64,000 bases of DNA, taken from positions 40,613,439 to 40,677,438 of the forward strand of contig OX387191.1 in the NCBI GenBank assembly GCA_947561395.2, given 5' to 3'. This DNA comes from Buxus sempervirens. Lineage: Eukaryota > Streptophyta > Magnoliopsida > Buxales > Buxaceae. This document shows positions 33,608 to 45,223 of the stretch, in pieces. The notes beneath the pieces are model-generated. The model made no database searches. It had not been told where the DNA came from and saw only the letters and a program-made list of their open reading frames with translations. How positions within the stretch are numbered: the stretch's first letter is position 1; each line of letters opens with the position of its first letter. Position numbers and translations under genes: made by a program.

Positions 33608-35098
33608 TTAATCCCTCTCTCGTAATAAGTTCTTGGTCATGTTTAACAAAGGAAGAGTACCCTTAGCCATTATCTCTATCCTAGATGTGTTAGAGGCATG
33701 AGCAAACAGAGAAAGCCCAAAAAGGATAAGCTCAGGAAGAAACAATCTAGACGACAAGAATCCATGCCAGTAACGAGGTTCAAGATCAAAAAATGCATCA
33801 AAGAACCTTCTTGTGCCTAGTAGATCAAGCTTAAGCAAAATATCCATTCCAAAACAGAAGAATTCCCTTTGCCTCCTCCTGTCTATAGGCCACAAATCCT
33901 TCCACACTGCTGCAGATAATTTATTTCCTGAAAGGCCTTGTGCAGAACCCAGGTACTCAACTATCGAGCTTGCGACTGCTGGAGCTGCTGCGAGAGTCCT
34001 TGCCACCATATAACCTGTTGAAGGATGTACCATCCCTGCAGTACCCCCTATCCCTGCAACTCTTTGAGGAAGCACAGGAAGGGGCCCACCCATTGGAATA
34101 AAACAGCGCTCATCCTCTTCGATACTCTTGACTTTTATACCCAAGTGCCTCAATCTTGCTACCATTCTTTCTTGAATATCTTCTATAGGTACTCCAGGTC
34201 GAGCAACTAGAGATGTTTCTTCAAGGAAAATAAACTCAGATGAGAAAGGCATTGCATATAGAAATGTTGGGATCTTACTGTTCCTCTCTTTCATTTCCTT
34301 ATTTTTATTAAAATGTGAATCCCTCCAATCCATGAAAACCATCTTATCCAAGTCAAAGGGATGTCCTTCTACCTCAGCTAAGATACCATAAGCCACTTGG
34401 TAGCCAGGGTTATAGGGCTTATCATACTGTACAAGGCACCTTGAAAAGCCAGTGGCATCAAGGACTAGAGTAGCCTGAATGGTGACTCCATCATTGCAAA
34501 TCAAAACAGACTTGGACTCCTCATGAGTAACCTTAGCGACCTTAGCCTGATGGAACTTTACACCATTAAGTATGCATTTCTGTAACATCTTAGACTTTAG
34601 CTGTTTCCTGTTAACTCTGCCATAAGGTCTACCAAGTTCTTTTTTTGAACGGTCATCAATGAAAACAACTGCACCAGACCAGGTCGTATCAAGACAATCT
34701 AGTAAGTCCATTGCTTCGAATTCATCCACCCAGACACCATAATTGTTGGGCCAAATCAATTTGGGAGACGGGTCGATCAGACAAACAGAAAGGCCAGCCA
34801 AAGAGACCTGCTGGGCAACAGCAAGCCCTGCAGGACCACCGCCAACAACTGCCAGGTCAATGAGAAGCCCCTTTGATGTGTCATACTTAGGGAGCTCAAA
34901 TTCAAGGTTCTCCTTTCTGGTCTCGGGCACAAGCTCCAGAAGGGCAGTGCTACTGGCCTTAACACATGCACTACTGTTCCATTTTCTAGGATACTTGTTT
35001 GGGACTTTAGAAGAGCTTAACAGACTGTTCTTTTCTGCAAATCCGAAAAACGCTTGCTGCAATTGGAACTTATTATGCGTTCTGATTAATGTATCCAT
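33608..35098 (-). CDS. LCYB: Lycopene beta-cyclase, plastid (496 aa)
   Basis: This is an intronless coding frame of 496 residues, the usual length. It converts lycopene to beta-carotene through gamma-carotene in plastids, at the branch toward xanthophylls and ABA. Residues 1-48 are Ser/Lys-rich, a transit peptide. LELVPET opens the mature part. The FAD/NAD(P)-binding motif AVVGGGPAGLAVAQQ is at 83-97, followed by LIWPNNYGVWVDEFEAMDLLDC, the FLEETSLVARP motif tied to catalysis, and the C-terminal GGTAGMVHPSTGYMVARTL. I start at 35098 because MDTLIRTHNK matches known LCYB beginnings; an in-frame ATG at 35170 would add 24 unconserved residues. No break is seen. Capsanthin-capsorubin synthase and chromoplast-type cyclase are relatives, but the wording fits LCYB best. 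It is the only clear host gene in the window. Confidence 0.95.
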   Translation of the reverse strand: MDTLIRTHNKFQLQQAFFGFAEKNSLLSSSKVPNKYPRKWNSSACVKASSTALLELVPETRKENLEFELPKYDTSKGLLIDLAVVGGGPAGLAVAQQVSLAGLSVCLIDPSPKLIWPNNYGVWVDEFEAMDLLDCLDTTWSGAVVFIDDRSKKELGRPYGRVNRKQLKSKMLQKCILNGVKFHQAKVAKVTHEESKSVLICNDGVTIQATLVLDATGFSRCLVQYDKPYNPGYQVAYGILAEVEGHPFDLDKMVFMDWRDSHFNKNKEMKERNSKIPTFLYAMPFSSEFIFLEETSLVARPGVPIEDIQERMVARLRHLGIKVKSIEEDERCFIPMGGPLPVLPQRVAGIGGTAGMVHPSTGYMVARTLAAAPAVASSIVEYLGSAQGLSGNKLSAAVWKDLWPIDRRRQREFFCFGMDILLKLDLLGTRRFFDAFFDLEPRYWHGFLSSRLFLPELILFGLSLFAHASNTSRIEIMAKGTLPLLNMTKNLLRERD

Positions 35099-35259
35099 GA
35101 AAGGAAAGATTAGATGACTTTTTAGGTAATCCCAGAAATCCCAAGTAGGTCTCAAAAAGTTATCAGTCACAGACTGGATCGGAAGGAATTCTAGGCTTCT
35201 TTACTGAAACTTATATTTCAAGCGCATATATTCATAACCAGAGCCCAAAATCTACCTAG

Positions 35260-35407
35260 CTGCAATCAGAATAATAACAGAAGCAACGATTTATTAAGAA
35301 TCGGAAATGGAACCGGCGATGCTATCAAAAATTTCCGAAATTCAAGAGGACGAATTAAAACTAATGCCTTTAAAAGGATTGATAATATTTGGAAGTTATG
35401 AACTTAC
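35260..35407 (-). other. Probable intron in the LCYB 5' leader
   Basis: A donor CGG|GTAAGTT (35407) and an acceptor after a T-rich stretch, TTCTGATTGCAG|CTAGG (35260), define a 148-bp AT-rich intron about 160 bases upstream of the ATG. The upstream leader exon would end at 35408. The call rests on splice consensus only. Confidence 0.6.
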
Positions 35408-36200
35408 CCGAGATTGGATAGTAACAGAGTCGGGAGAGAGGCGACGAGTCTAATACAGAAATTTACGACCTCCCGTAGATAGAGGTGAAGCCTATGAAGG
35501 CTCTCGACCACAGATTGAAGTGTCTATGAATGCTCTGATGAAACAGTCTAACAGATGAGGACGGAAATGAACGTCATCTGTTCCGTCTAGCGTAATTTGG
35601 GATAGCTTTTTGGGATATTTGTATTTTTGTTTTTATTTGATTTTTAATGTTTTAAAAGACAATTTTAAACTTTTTCAAATATTTATTTCCTTTTTATTTT
35701 AACCTTTCTCCTAGTTTGGTCTTCCACATGGCAAATCTGGATTGTTATATGGTAGACCAAACTGCAAAAATTTATATAAACACCCTTAAGACTGTTTTAG
35801 TCATAACTTTGTTGTCTAGTGCCCGATTCGTGCAAACTCATTCCCAATGATGCAAAAATGAATGATAAACTCAGTCTATGGTAACATCTGAGTTTCTAAC
35901 TCTTAATTTCAACTTGTTTTAGGGTTTTCAATGTTTTTAACACTCTTCTCTTTGGAGAAAAATTTGGCTGCTTACACTGGTAATATCAAGTCAAAATCTA
36001 TGTAGCCATTAGAGAGGTAGACTTAGGGAAGAGTCTATTTTATGAAGTCAAATGAGGAAGATGATTCTTCTGTAATGGAAGTTATTCTTTACTGCTTTCT
36101 TATGCAGCTATGCTTGCCCATAATTTGTTTATTTCTTGGGCTTCTCAGTCATTTATAGTTCGTTTCTTTGCATTATACTTGGGCCCGTTTATGAAACATT
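35408..36200. promoter_or_regulatory. LCYB leader exon and upstream region
   Basis: The first 100-150 bp, relatively GC-rich, suit a transcribed leader and core promoter on the minus strand. I see no clear TATA box. Beyond about 35600 the sequence is AT-rich and featureless up to the gypsy scrap at 36270. Confidence 0.4.
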
Positions 36201-36269
36201 GCTTGTGTCTAACTATGGGAAGCTAGAAACCTATAGTAAAGGTTTGTAGGAAGTGAGAAATTATAAAAG

Positions 36270-36715
36270 AAGCTCATGTCTTGCCATTAGACCTGTTGGT
36301 ATTAGATATGAGGTAGTTTGATATATTTTGGGCATGGATTGGTTATCTACCTACCATACAAGATTGAATCACCATCACAGGGTTATCAAGTGTAACTTAC
36401 TTGCTGGTATATCAATGGTATTTGACATTGAGCTTGATGATGCGTTATAGAAATTATTTTTGTGCAATATTGGACAAAAATATCTGGAAAATTGAGCAGG
36501 TACCAATGGTTTTGTGAATACCTGGACTTATTTTTGGATATTCCTATATTACCTCCTAGGAGGGAGGTAGATTTTTGTATAGATTTTTTGCTTGGGACAC
36601 AGCTTATATCCTTAGCTATTTATTGAATGGCTCCTATTGAACTAAAAGAATTAAAGGTGCAATTAGATAAGTTGTTGTCTTTGTGATTTATTAGATGCAT
36701 CACTTCCCCATGGGT
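36270..36715 (+). mobile_element. Ty3/gypsy chromovirus pol scrap
   Basis: Plus-strand remnants of the protease-polymerase junction are readable: a MDWLSTYHTR-like start, a VPMVLEYLDLF-like stretch, and MAPIELKELKVQLDKLL before a SPWG-like end. The order fits chromovirus pol. It is a heavily decayed old fragment with many breaks and no LTRs of its own in view. Confidence 0.75.
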
Positions 36716-37278
36716 TAGGGCTGTAAATGGGTCAAATTTGGGACTAGGGCTATAAATGGGCTAAATTCGGTACAAATATGCCAAGATCTAAATTCGATTC
36801 GACAAGGAATATCGATTATCTAAATTGAAATCTAATGGATCTTTGACATCTAAATTCGAATTTGATTCAAATTCAAATTCGACCAGTTATCTGATATCTG
36901 AATCCGATTTTATGATATTTGAAAAAAATTAAAATACTATAGACCCAAGTTAGTAGATGAAATAGGGGATGTATTAATTCAAATCTATCTCATATTATGA
37001 CCTTAAATCAATAAATAATATATGGAATCTTCATTCCTTCTATACTAATATGTAAAAAGACTTACAAGGCCTAAAAAATATAACATACATATAAAATAAA
37101 CGGTCGGATCTTTATCGGGGTTGAATATGTATGATTTCATATTCGAATCTAAATATAATCAGATCAGAGTAATCAGATCCGTATTCGGGTAATAAGATCT
37201 CAACTAAGATCCATATTTGGATAATCAGTTTGGCGTCGGGTCAAATTCGGATTTTTATCTAATCCCTTGACAACTCTA
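36716..37278. mobile_element. hAT-like non-autonomous element
   Basis: It starts TAGGGCTGTAAATGGG and ends TTGACAACTCTA, roughly inverted ends of the TAGGGNTGTCAA kind common in plant hAT MITEs. The interior is AT-rich with many ATTCGAATTTGA-like words. I could not find a matching 8-bp target duplication; the flanks belong to two different older elements. Confidence 0.4.
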
Positions 37279-37284
37279 GTTGGG

Positions 37285-38426
37285 ACTTTATGGGTGATCC
37301 AACTAGAATGTGGAATGAAATGGCCAATTGCATCACAAGACTTGGAAAATAAGTATTAGGCGAATCGTGAAGTAATATTCCAGCTCATAGGGAAACTTGG
37401 GGGAGTGATGTAGTCCAAGAAGCTATCAAAGAGAAAATACCTCACTTTAAAACTTGGTAAAAGAGTTAAACCCAGGAAATCTTAGAAAGATATAAAAATG
37501 TTAAAAAAATCAAGAAAAATATTATTAAAGCTAAAAACCATGCCTATGACAACTTATATGATAAGTTAGGTACTAATTAAAGAAGGTGAAAACTTTATTT
37601 ATAAATTAACAAGATTTATAGAAAGGAAAACAGGAACTTAGATCATATTGTATGTAGTAAAAGTGAAAATTCAAGAGTTTTGGTAAAAGATGAGAAGATT
37701 AAAGAAATGTGGAAATAATATTTATGAAATTATTAAATGGGGATGGTACACAGAGATCTGGATTTTGTATAGATGATAGCAGTAATGGAACTAGAGATCA
37801 AAAATATTTTCCTAGGGTTTTGAGTTATAAATGTTAATGATGCTTTAATCAAAATGAAAATAGGAAAAGCCTTGGGCTTAGATGGCATCCCTATAGAGTT
37901 GTGGAAGTGCATAGGAGATATTGCTATATTTAGGTTGAACAAATTATTTAATAAAATTTTAAGGACCTAGAAAATGCCAAATGCCTAGAGGATTAGCACA
38001 ATAATACCAATGTATAAGAATAAGATGTACAGGATTATGTAAATTAACATGGCCTTAAAACTTATGAGTCACACTATGATTTTGTGGGAAATAATGATTG
38101 AACATAGATTAAGGCCAATAACTACAGTGATAAAAAACCAATTTGGATTTAGACCTAGAAGATCTATTACCAAAGTTATATTTTTACTTATATAGCAAAT
38201 AGAAAAGTCTAGAGAAAAGAAAAAAGATTTTCACATGGTTTCTATTGACTTATAAAAATCATATGATAGGGTCCTAAGAGAATTAACTTAGTGAACTTTG
38301 TATAAAAAAAGGTGTACTATGCAATGAAGGATATGTATGAGGAAACCTTAACTAAAGTGAAAACTATTGGCGGTAAGACAAATGATTTCTCAATTAAGAG
38401 GGGTTTGCATCAAGGAGCAGCTATTA
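37285..38426 (+). mobile_element. RTE-type LINE reverse-transcriptase fragment
   Basis: Plus-strand pieces follow the RTE order: an endonuclease-polymerase linker, the ALIKMKIGKALGLDGIPIELWKC block, KMPNA...TIIPMYKNK, LMSHTMILWE, NQFGFRPRRSIT, KKDFHMVSIDL and GLHQGAA. The plant RTE consensus has KAxGPDxIPIEVWKxLG and GLHQGSALSP at these places. Many stops and several frame changes are present, so it is long dead. It ends exactly where the LTR at 38427 begins, just before the region of the catalytic YADD. Confidence 0.8.
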
Positions 38427-39441
38427 TGTAGCACCCTGAAGCTAGATATATTCCTCATGAATAATCCAAACCTGAAGTGCTAGCTCTGTGGGCCCAAAGC
38501 AACTAATTTCTAGACAAAATTTAATCAATAATAAATAAATGAACATTGGAGTACGCTATCAAATTCAAATTTCATTAATATTTTTCAATAAATGCGGAAA
38601 CATGACCAACTAATCCATAATCAAATGATATTAAGTTTGGATAACAAGGAATGTCAACTAACTCTTAACTCACTAGACAGACCTCAAATCAAATAATATT
38701 CTATCAATAATAAATGAAATATAATCCTACTACAATCCATCTACTCAAAATAAATCCCTACATAAGATCAAAGAAATCGTCCTGATGATCGTGGCTCTAC
38801 CCTGTCAGTATCGTCCTCGCCAATATGATCTGAAAACAAAACATTAAAAACATGGGGTGAGGTAAATTCCCAGTAAGTAGCAACATGCATGAATAAAACA
38901 GTCCCATGTTGCTATTAAAATACTTTTCATGAGGTATAACTGTAACGCCCCAGTTCTGGGTTAATTTCCCCAGACCCGAGGAGTTATGGAAAGTAACAAA
39001 AGCAACTAAAATCCAAATCAAATTAAAACCTTTATTATCTCATCAGAGTTATATGCGGAAACATTAAATAATATTCACTAACAATTAATCTTTAACCTTT
39101 ACGATTAAACTGGCTACCCCTTTTAAAATACTAGCCCAATGCTTGTCGTCCTCGCTAAGATTACCTGAAAAATAGAGAAAACAAGAGTGAGATAAAAATC
39201 TTAGCAAGTAACAATAGGCATGCATTAAAACAGTCCATGTTTATATAAAATAAGTCATGAGGTATGCGATTAAACTAAAACAACAATAATAGAGATGATA
39301 ATAAATAAATCACGGCAAACAGCAAACCACATTTGTGACATCACAAGACTAACAAAATTTGTAAACAGAGTTTTCTACAGACATGTGCCAATATGCTACC
39401 TAACCGAATTACAAGTGGACCAGCCACATTTGCTGACTAGC

Positions 39442-41345
39442 TGTAAGCACCCAAATTTTGTTCAAACCAAAAAGTGTTAAACACAGCAAAACCCTAAGCA
39501 CGTCGAAACAAGGAACTAAAAATTTGTTATTTTGTTAGAATTTGATTTGGCCAGTAACCCTTGAACCATTGAAAATTAGGCTTCGATACGATTCCAATGC
39601 AACTAAATTTGCGTGAATCGGAGTTCGAACAATGAAGTTATGGCAAAAACAGTTTGAAGGGTATTTTCGTAAATTTTTAAGATTTGGTTTGCCATGTGGC
39701 AAACCTGTATGTCACAAGTTTGTCATTGGGCAGCAATATGTAAAAAGAAAAAAAGAAAAAAAGAAAAGAGAATCGATTAATAAAAAAGAAATAAAAATTA
39801 AATAAGGAAGGGGTGAATTGGCCCCTCCTTCTTTAGTTGTGATAGGAGAGAAAAGAGGTGACCCACGTGGGTCTGCCTCTCCCTCTCCCATCTGCCTTCT
39901 CCCTTCTTTGTTAAAATTTAAAAGAGAAGGGAGGATCTCAGAGAACGGGTGGGTGGGGAACACAGCAAAGAAAAGGGGTGGTGGTAAAAAAAACGGGAGA
40001 GCTCACTATCTTGGTTTCTATTCTCTTAGGCCACAAAAAAAAAAAAAAAAAACCTGAAACTTGAAAGCAAAATTGTCAAGAAGGAGAGAGGGTACTGCTC
40101 ACGATCAAGGAGGCTCCAAGCCACGGTTTACTTTTCCATAGGTAATGTTATGTCTTCCTCTTGATTACAGTCATATGAATTGCAAGTCTCAGTTCAGTTG
40201 CCTTCCTTAAGGCTTCAAAATAACACTCAAATCAGCATTCTTAAGGTGTAGAATCAACTTGTCCAATACCTGCAAAGCAAAAACAATAAAAAAAAGTGAA
40301 AGAAAAAAAAAAGTATGAAGAACAGGTTCGGCTGTTAGCTGAAACAGCCGAACCTGACTTCATGAAGTGGACAAACAGCCACAAAACAACTGTTCTTCGG
40401 TTTCCCTTTCATTCAAATAAAAAATGGTGGGTAGGAGACTTGGCTCAAATTCTAGATTGAAACAAAGTGATTTCCAGAAATTTTCAGACATTTTAAAATC
40501 ACAAAAGACAATGGAAATCCTCCCCATTTTAAAGCAATTGTTACTTAAGGAGACCAAGGATTTGTTCTGTTATTTTTTCAGATTTTTTGGTTGCTAAAAC
40601 AGTAACCAAAGTCAAAGCTGGAGCTTGCAACAATTGTACATGGCTTGGGGCATTTAGTTTGTAAATGTGATGAATAGTGGTGCCATTTTTGCTATTTCGA
40701 AACATTCAAGGTTAAAATAAATTTTCAAATTTTAATTTAACCCATGCTATTTAAGCTTTCATTTCAAATGATCCCCTACTTATATTTTTTACTCCATTTC
40801 CTCATTTTAGTAGCTTTTTGAGTGCAACTTTTTATGGTGTTTATCATTTTGAGTCCTCTATAATGTAAATTATTTGCTTTTGTTAAATCTTAGCTACAAA
40901 TTTACCATTTTGCCCTTGAAAATAAATCGGTCCTTTAGATGGGCCTGTAAGATAACAAACTCTTGTGGGCTTCCTGATGAGCCTAGAAAAATCCAAAAAA
41001 AAGACCCGTTGTTTTGATTTCATGCTATTAGAGTTTTTTTATTGCTATGTGCCTAAACCGGTCCAATCTTAGGGAAACACGCATACAAGCTAATTGGGTC
41101 AACTCGCCTAAATTCCGACTCATGGGAACCCGCTATCTAGCGGGGTAACTCAAGGTGTCTACAGACTTCCTTGGGTTACAATCGAACCACTTATCCAAAG
41201 TCTCTGGGTAGACCATGCACATAAATCAAAAATCGAAGATTGGGTGACTGTTCACACCCTGAACAATGAACAGTGGCAACTCCCTAAAACCAACGAAAAA
41301 ACCCACGGAAATCCAGGCACCGACTTCGTGCACCCCACGTGCGCA
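39442..41345 (+). repeat. 5' LTR of the gag-only element
   Basis: This pairs with 51835-53578. It contains a perfect hairpin at 40324-40355 with 13-base arms AGGTTCGGCTGTT and AACAGCCGAACCT around a 6-base loop. Confidence 0.9.
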
Positions 41346-41456
41346 TAGCTTGGCGACTCCACTGGGGACTGTTTCAACCCAATTGGAGTTTAGACTGAGT
41401 TGACTCATTAGGATGCACATGTGCAAACACGCACATTCACCTACACCTACACTCTT

Positions 41457-42120
41457 ACATGTGCACACATGCACATACTTGTACACATGTGCACACATGC
41501 ACATACTTGTACACATGTGCACACACGCACATACACTTATACATGTGCACACATGCACACACTTGTAAACATGTGCACACACACACACCCTTGTACACAT
41601 GTGCACACACACACATGCACTTATACATGCGCACACACGCACATGCACTCATACATGTACACACACGCACATACTTGTACACATGTGCACACATGCACAC
41701 CCTTGTACACATGTTCACACACGCACAAGCACTTATACATGTGCACACGCGCACATACTTGTACAAATGTGCACACACGCACATACTTGTACACATGTGC
41801 ACACATGCACACCCTTGTACACATGTGCACACACGCACATGCACTTATACATGCGCACACATGCACACACTTGTAAACATGTGCACACACGCACACCCTT
41901 GTACACATGTGCACACACACACATGCACTTCTACATGTGCACACACGCACATGCACTCATACATGTACACACATGCACATATTTGTACACATGTGCACAC
42001 ACGCACATGCACTTATACATATGCACACATGCACATATTGGTACACATGTGCGCGCATGCACATATAAATGTGCACACATGCACATACACTCCCATGTAC
42101 ACATGCACTTGTATATACAC
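41457..42120 (+). repeat. 28-bp tandem array in the leader
   Basis: Twenty-one units of exactly 28 bp (41457-42044), consensus about ACATGTGCACACACGCACAT followed by ACTTGTAC, then a degenerate tail. The word lacks stop codons, so several frames stay open on both strands; I do not call them genes. The second copy of this family (62538 onward) has only two to three units at the same place. Confidence 0.95.
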
Positions 42121-42129
42121 ATGCAGCAT

Positions 42130-45100
42130 GTCTTGTTTTTCAGTTATCTATTTGTTTATTCTATTGCTTTTTCATTATATATGTGTGGGGTGACACGCGT
42201 GAGGAAGCCCGCGTGGGTGATCCAATTTAATGGCACATGTGATTCATCTTCTCAACCTAGCCCTAGACCTTTCTAGCAGCTACCCTTCTTTACCGTTTAA
42301 ACAACTTTTGGGATGATATTAGCCTAACGCGCCTCTGGCTTGCCGGGGAAAGCGAAGGTAAAACATCCCCCCAGGTTTTTGGATCCCTATAGCACCACTG
42401 GTTTCTTGCTGTGGTACACGAGGGATCTTGGACCTGGCACAGATCCTTGTAGGCGGTTGTCTCGGGCTGTGCATCCTTTTTCCCACCCAACGTTCTGATG
42501 CACCTTTGTGATGAATGTGATTGTGAAATGATGATACAAGAGCAATAAAATCAATCTAAAACCCAAGAGTCCATCAGGGGTAGCAACCCCTACCCTTTTT
42601 GCATCAAATTTAGTGGACCCTAGACTCAGGGCTATCTCAGCCTTAAATTAGGAAGCCTACCTACTTTTGATCAGGGGAACCACCCTAGATCCATTCATTG
42701 AGTCCAGAGAGCCGTGGGCCTTGACCCATTTGAGTCCGCTGGAGGCACACCAAGTCCGAATTAGTCTTCAAACAGACGAAAGCCGGCCAGATCAAAAAAG
42801 CAGATGAAAGCAAGCCAGATCAGAGCAGGGGTAGTGAAACCCTAGATCTAGGACTTTTTAGCCTACCCCTTTTAAATCAATTGTATCCTATCCTAGGGTT
42901 CCCGACAACCCTGGGATCGAACACTTTTCCAGCTTTTTAAGCTTCAAGTGATTTCGCCCTTGCTGGCAAGTTGTAAGCATTCCTTCAATCAGGCAGCAGA
43001 GAATCTTCGAAACAGATGGAAGACAAAGATTGATCAGGACTTAGATGTGCTTCGTCACACAAGTACGTCTAGGAGTCGTGCCTTCACTGGCACCAACCCT
43101 CATAGGACTGCACACACATTTCAATTTCGTTTGTGTGTTTTTGCTTGACACTATGTCAAAGTATGGTAAGCCTCGTTACATTTGCCCTTACCTGCCTACA
43201 CGTGCATAAACCAATTGCACATCAAAGTGCACCCATTTCAAAATCAAAACCACACTAACAATTTTGGTCAAAACTGCTTTGAAAAGATTGCACAAAAAGA
43301 ATTTTTAAAGTCAAATCGCCTCCGGGCGTACATCAAAGGGCCTCAGGGCATACATCAAATCGCCTCCGGACGTACATCAAGCCGCCTTCCGAGGTGCACA
43401 TTGCTTTTCCAAAGCACAGATTAAAGTGGCCCCCGGGCCTACATCAAAATCGTCTTTCATGACGTACATTTGCAGAAATCTCCTATAACTCACGGTAAAC
43501 CATTTCCCATGGTTATATTGAGCTATCATCCAAGAGAAACATCAAATTGCCCTTTTGTGGCATACATTCTGTTTAACTGAAGCAATGCCATCCACAACAT
43601 TATTTTTTGGAGCTAAAACCAATGGTTTCCCAAATTTGCTATTTCATAGCATTAGTTGCAAAACTTGCCAGTCACGGCATGATTTCGGATTTCACTATCC
43701 ATGGCAAAACCTTTAAAAAGATTCCAAAAAAAAAAATGTTTTAAACTGATCTTTCAAAATCCTTGTGCCATCCATGGCACAATCTTTTGTCTTCCAAAAA
43801 CCACTGTGCCATCCACAACACACCCACAAAATTTCAAAAGAATCATTGTGCCATGCACGGCACAATCCTAAAGTTTTCAAGTTCACTGTGCCATTCATGG
43901 CACCAAAACCAAGATTTCAAAATTCATTGTGCTATCCACGGCACGAAAACCAAGATTTCAAAAGTCACCGTGTCATTCACGACACCATCAAAAGCCTCAA
44001 AATGCATCTTGCCATCCACGGCACCTGCACCATACACGGTGTATCCTCCTTTGCTATTCATCACTCGCACCATTCGCGATGCCTTTTCCTAAGGGCTCGC
44101 CATGCACGGCGTCCACATGTCATCCGCGACATAAGCCTAAGGATTTGCTATATACATTTGTTGCACTGTCCATAGTGCTTATCCTTGAGACTAGCCAACC
44201 ACGGCGTCCTGCACACAGAATATCACAATCTTGCAAGAAGGCCATCCACGGCACCACCACTATCCACAGTGTGAAACACTCTTTGCCAGTCACGGTATCC
44301 ACCCTTGAGCTACCCTTCTCATTCACAGGATAACACAGCTCACCCTCCGAGCTACCCGTCCCATACACGGGATAGCACAGCTCACAATAAGCTATACACA
44401 GCATTCCCTTTTCGAGCTACCCTTCCCATTCACGGGATAGCACAGCTCACCCTCCGAGCTACCCTTCTCATCCACGGGATAGGACAGCTCACCTTCGAGC
44501 TACCCTTCCTATACACAGGATAGCACAGCTAACAAAGCACCCTTGGGCTACCCTTCACATACACGGGATAGCATAGCTTTCAAGAAGGCTAAACACGGCA
44601 TCCACCCTTGGGCTACCCTTCCCATACACGGGATAGCACAGCTTTCAAGAAGGCCATTCACGGCTGTTGCCTTCCACGGCTGCATCACTGCTCTCAGTGT
44701 GAAGATTCTTTTTTCATGCATAGTCATTCACGGCGGTTGCCTTCCATGGCTGCAGCACTGTTCTCAGTGTCAAGATTCTTTTTTTCATGCATAGCCATTC
44801 ACGGCGATTGCCTTCCACGGCTGCAACACTGCTCTCAGTGTCAAGATTCTTTTTCATGCATAGCCATTCATGGCGGTTGCCTTCCATGGCTGCAGCACTA
44901 TCCACAGTGCGAAGATTCTTTTTGCCATACACGGCTGCAACACTATCCACAGTGTTAAGTTTCTTTCTTACCATTTACAGCACCAGCACAATGCACAACG
45001 CGAAATTTATGTTTGCTACACGCCAGCCACGGCACTCATTCTATCTCTACCACACACGGCACTCTAAAACACGGCTACCCTCGCACAGGAGCAGACCATT

Positions 45101-45223
45101 TTCAGAAGAAACTAACATGTCTTTTGTTTTGTTTTTCCTCTTTGTTTTATTTTATTTTATCAAGGTTAAAAGCGTTGCGGCCATAGCTCACCGAAGTCTA
45201 TATCTGTTAAGATCCTGCACGAA
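42130..45223 (+). repeat. Leader with successive families of short repeats
   Basis: After about 1.1 kb of unique leader there follow: a CATCAAATCGCCTCCGGGCG family (about 43315-43450), a TGTGCCATCCACGGCAC family of 35-45 bp units (about 43760-44060), a GAGCTACCCTTCCCATACAC family of about 60 bp (44300-44650), and a 70-80 bp family with CACGGC and TTGCCTTCCACGGCTGCA (44650-44960). Nearly all revolve around the word CCA(T/C)(C/A)CACGG. No coding function is evident. Confidence 0.8.

Noticed and set aside
33608-35098. Capsanthin-capsorubin synthase instead of LCYB
   Set aside because: Length, the N-terminal MDTLIRTHNK, and the LELVPET and PKLIWPNNYGVW wording fit the plastid beta-cyclase better.
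35099-35170. Longer LCYB start at 35170
   Set aside because: The extra 24 residues do not resemble LCYB N-termini, and MDTLIRTHNK at 35098 does.
41457-42044. CRISPR-like array of 28-bp repeats
   Set aside because: The units are contiguous without spacers, the host is a plant, and there are no cas genes.
41421-42276. Long open frames of the type HTCTHVHTRTY, and the thought of a metal-binding repeat protein
   Set aside because: The 28-bp unit is not a multiple of three and is open in several frames on both strands; it is an untranslated leader array.
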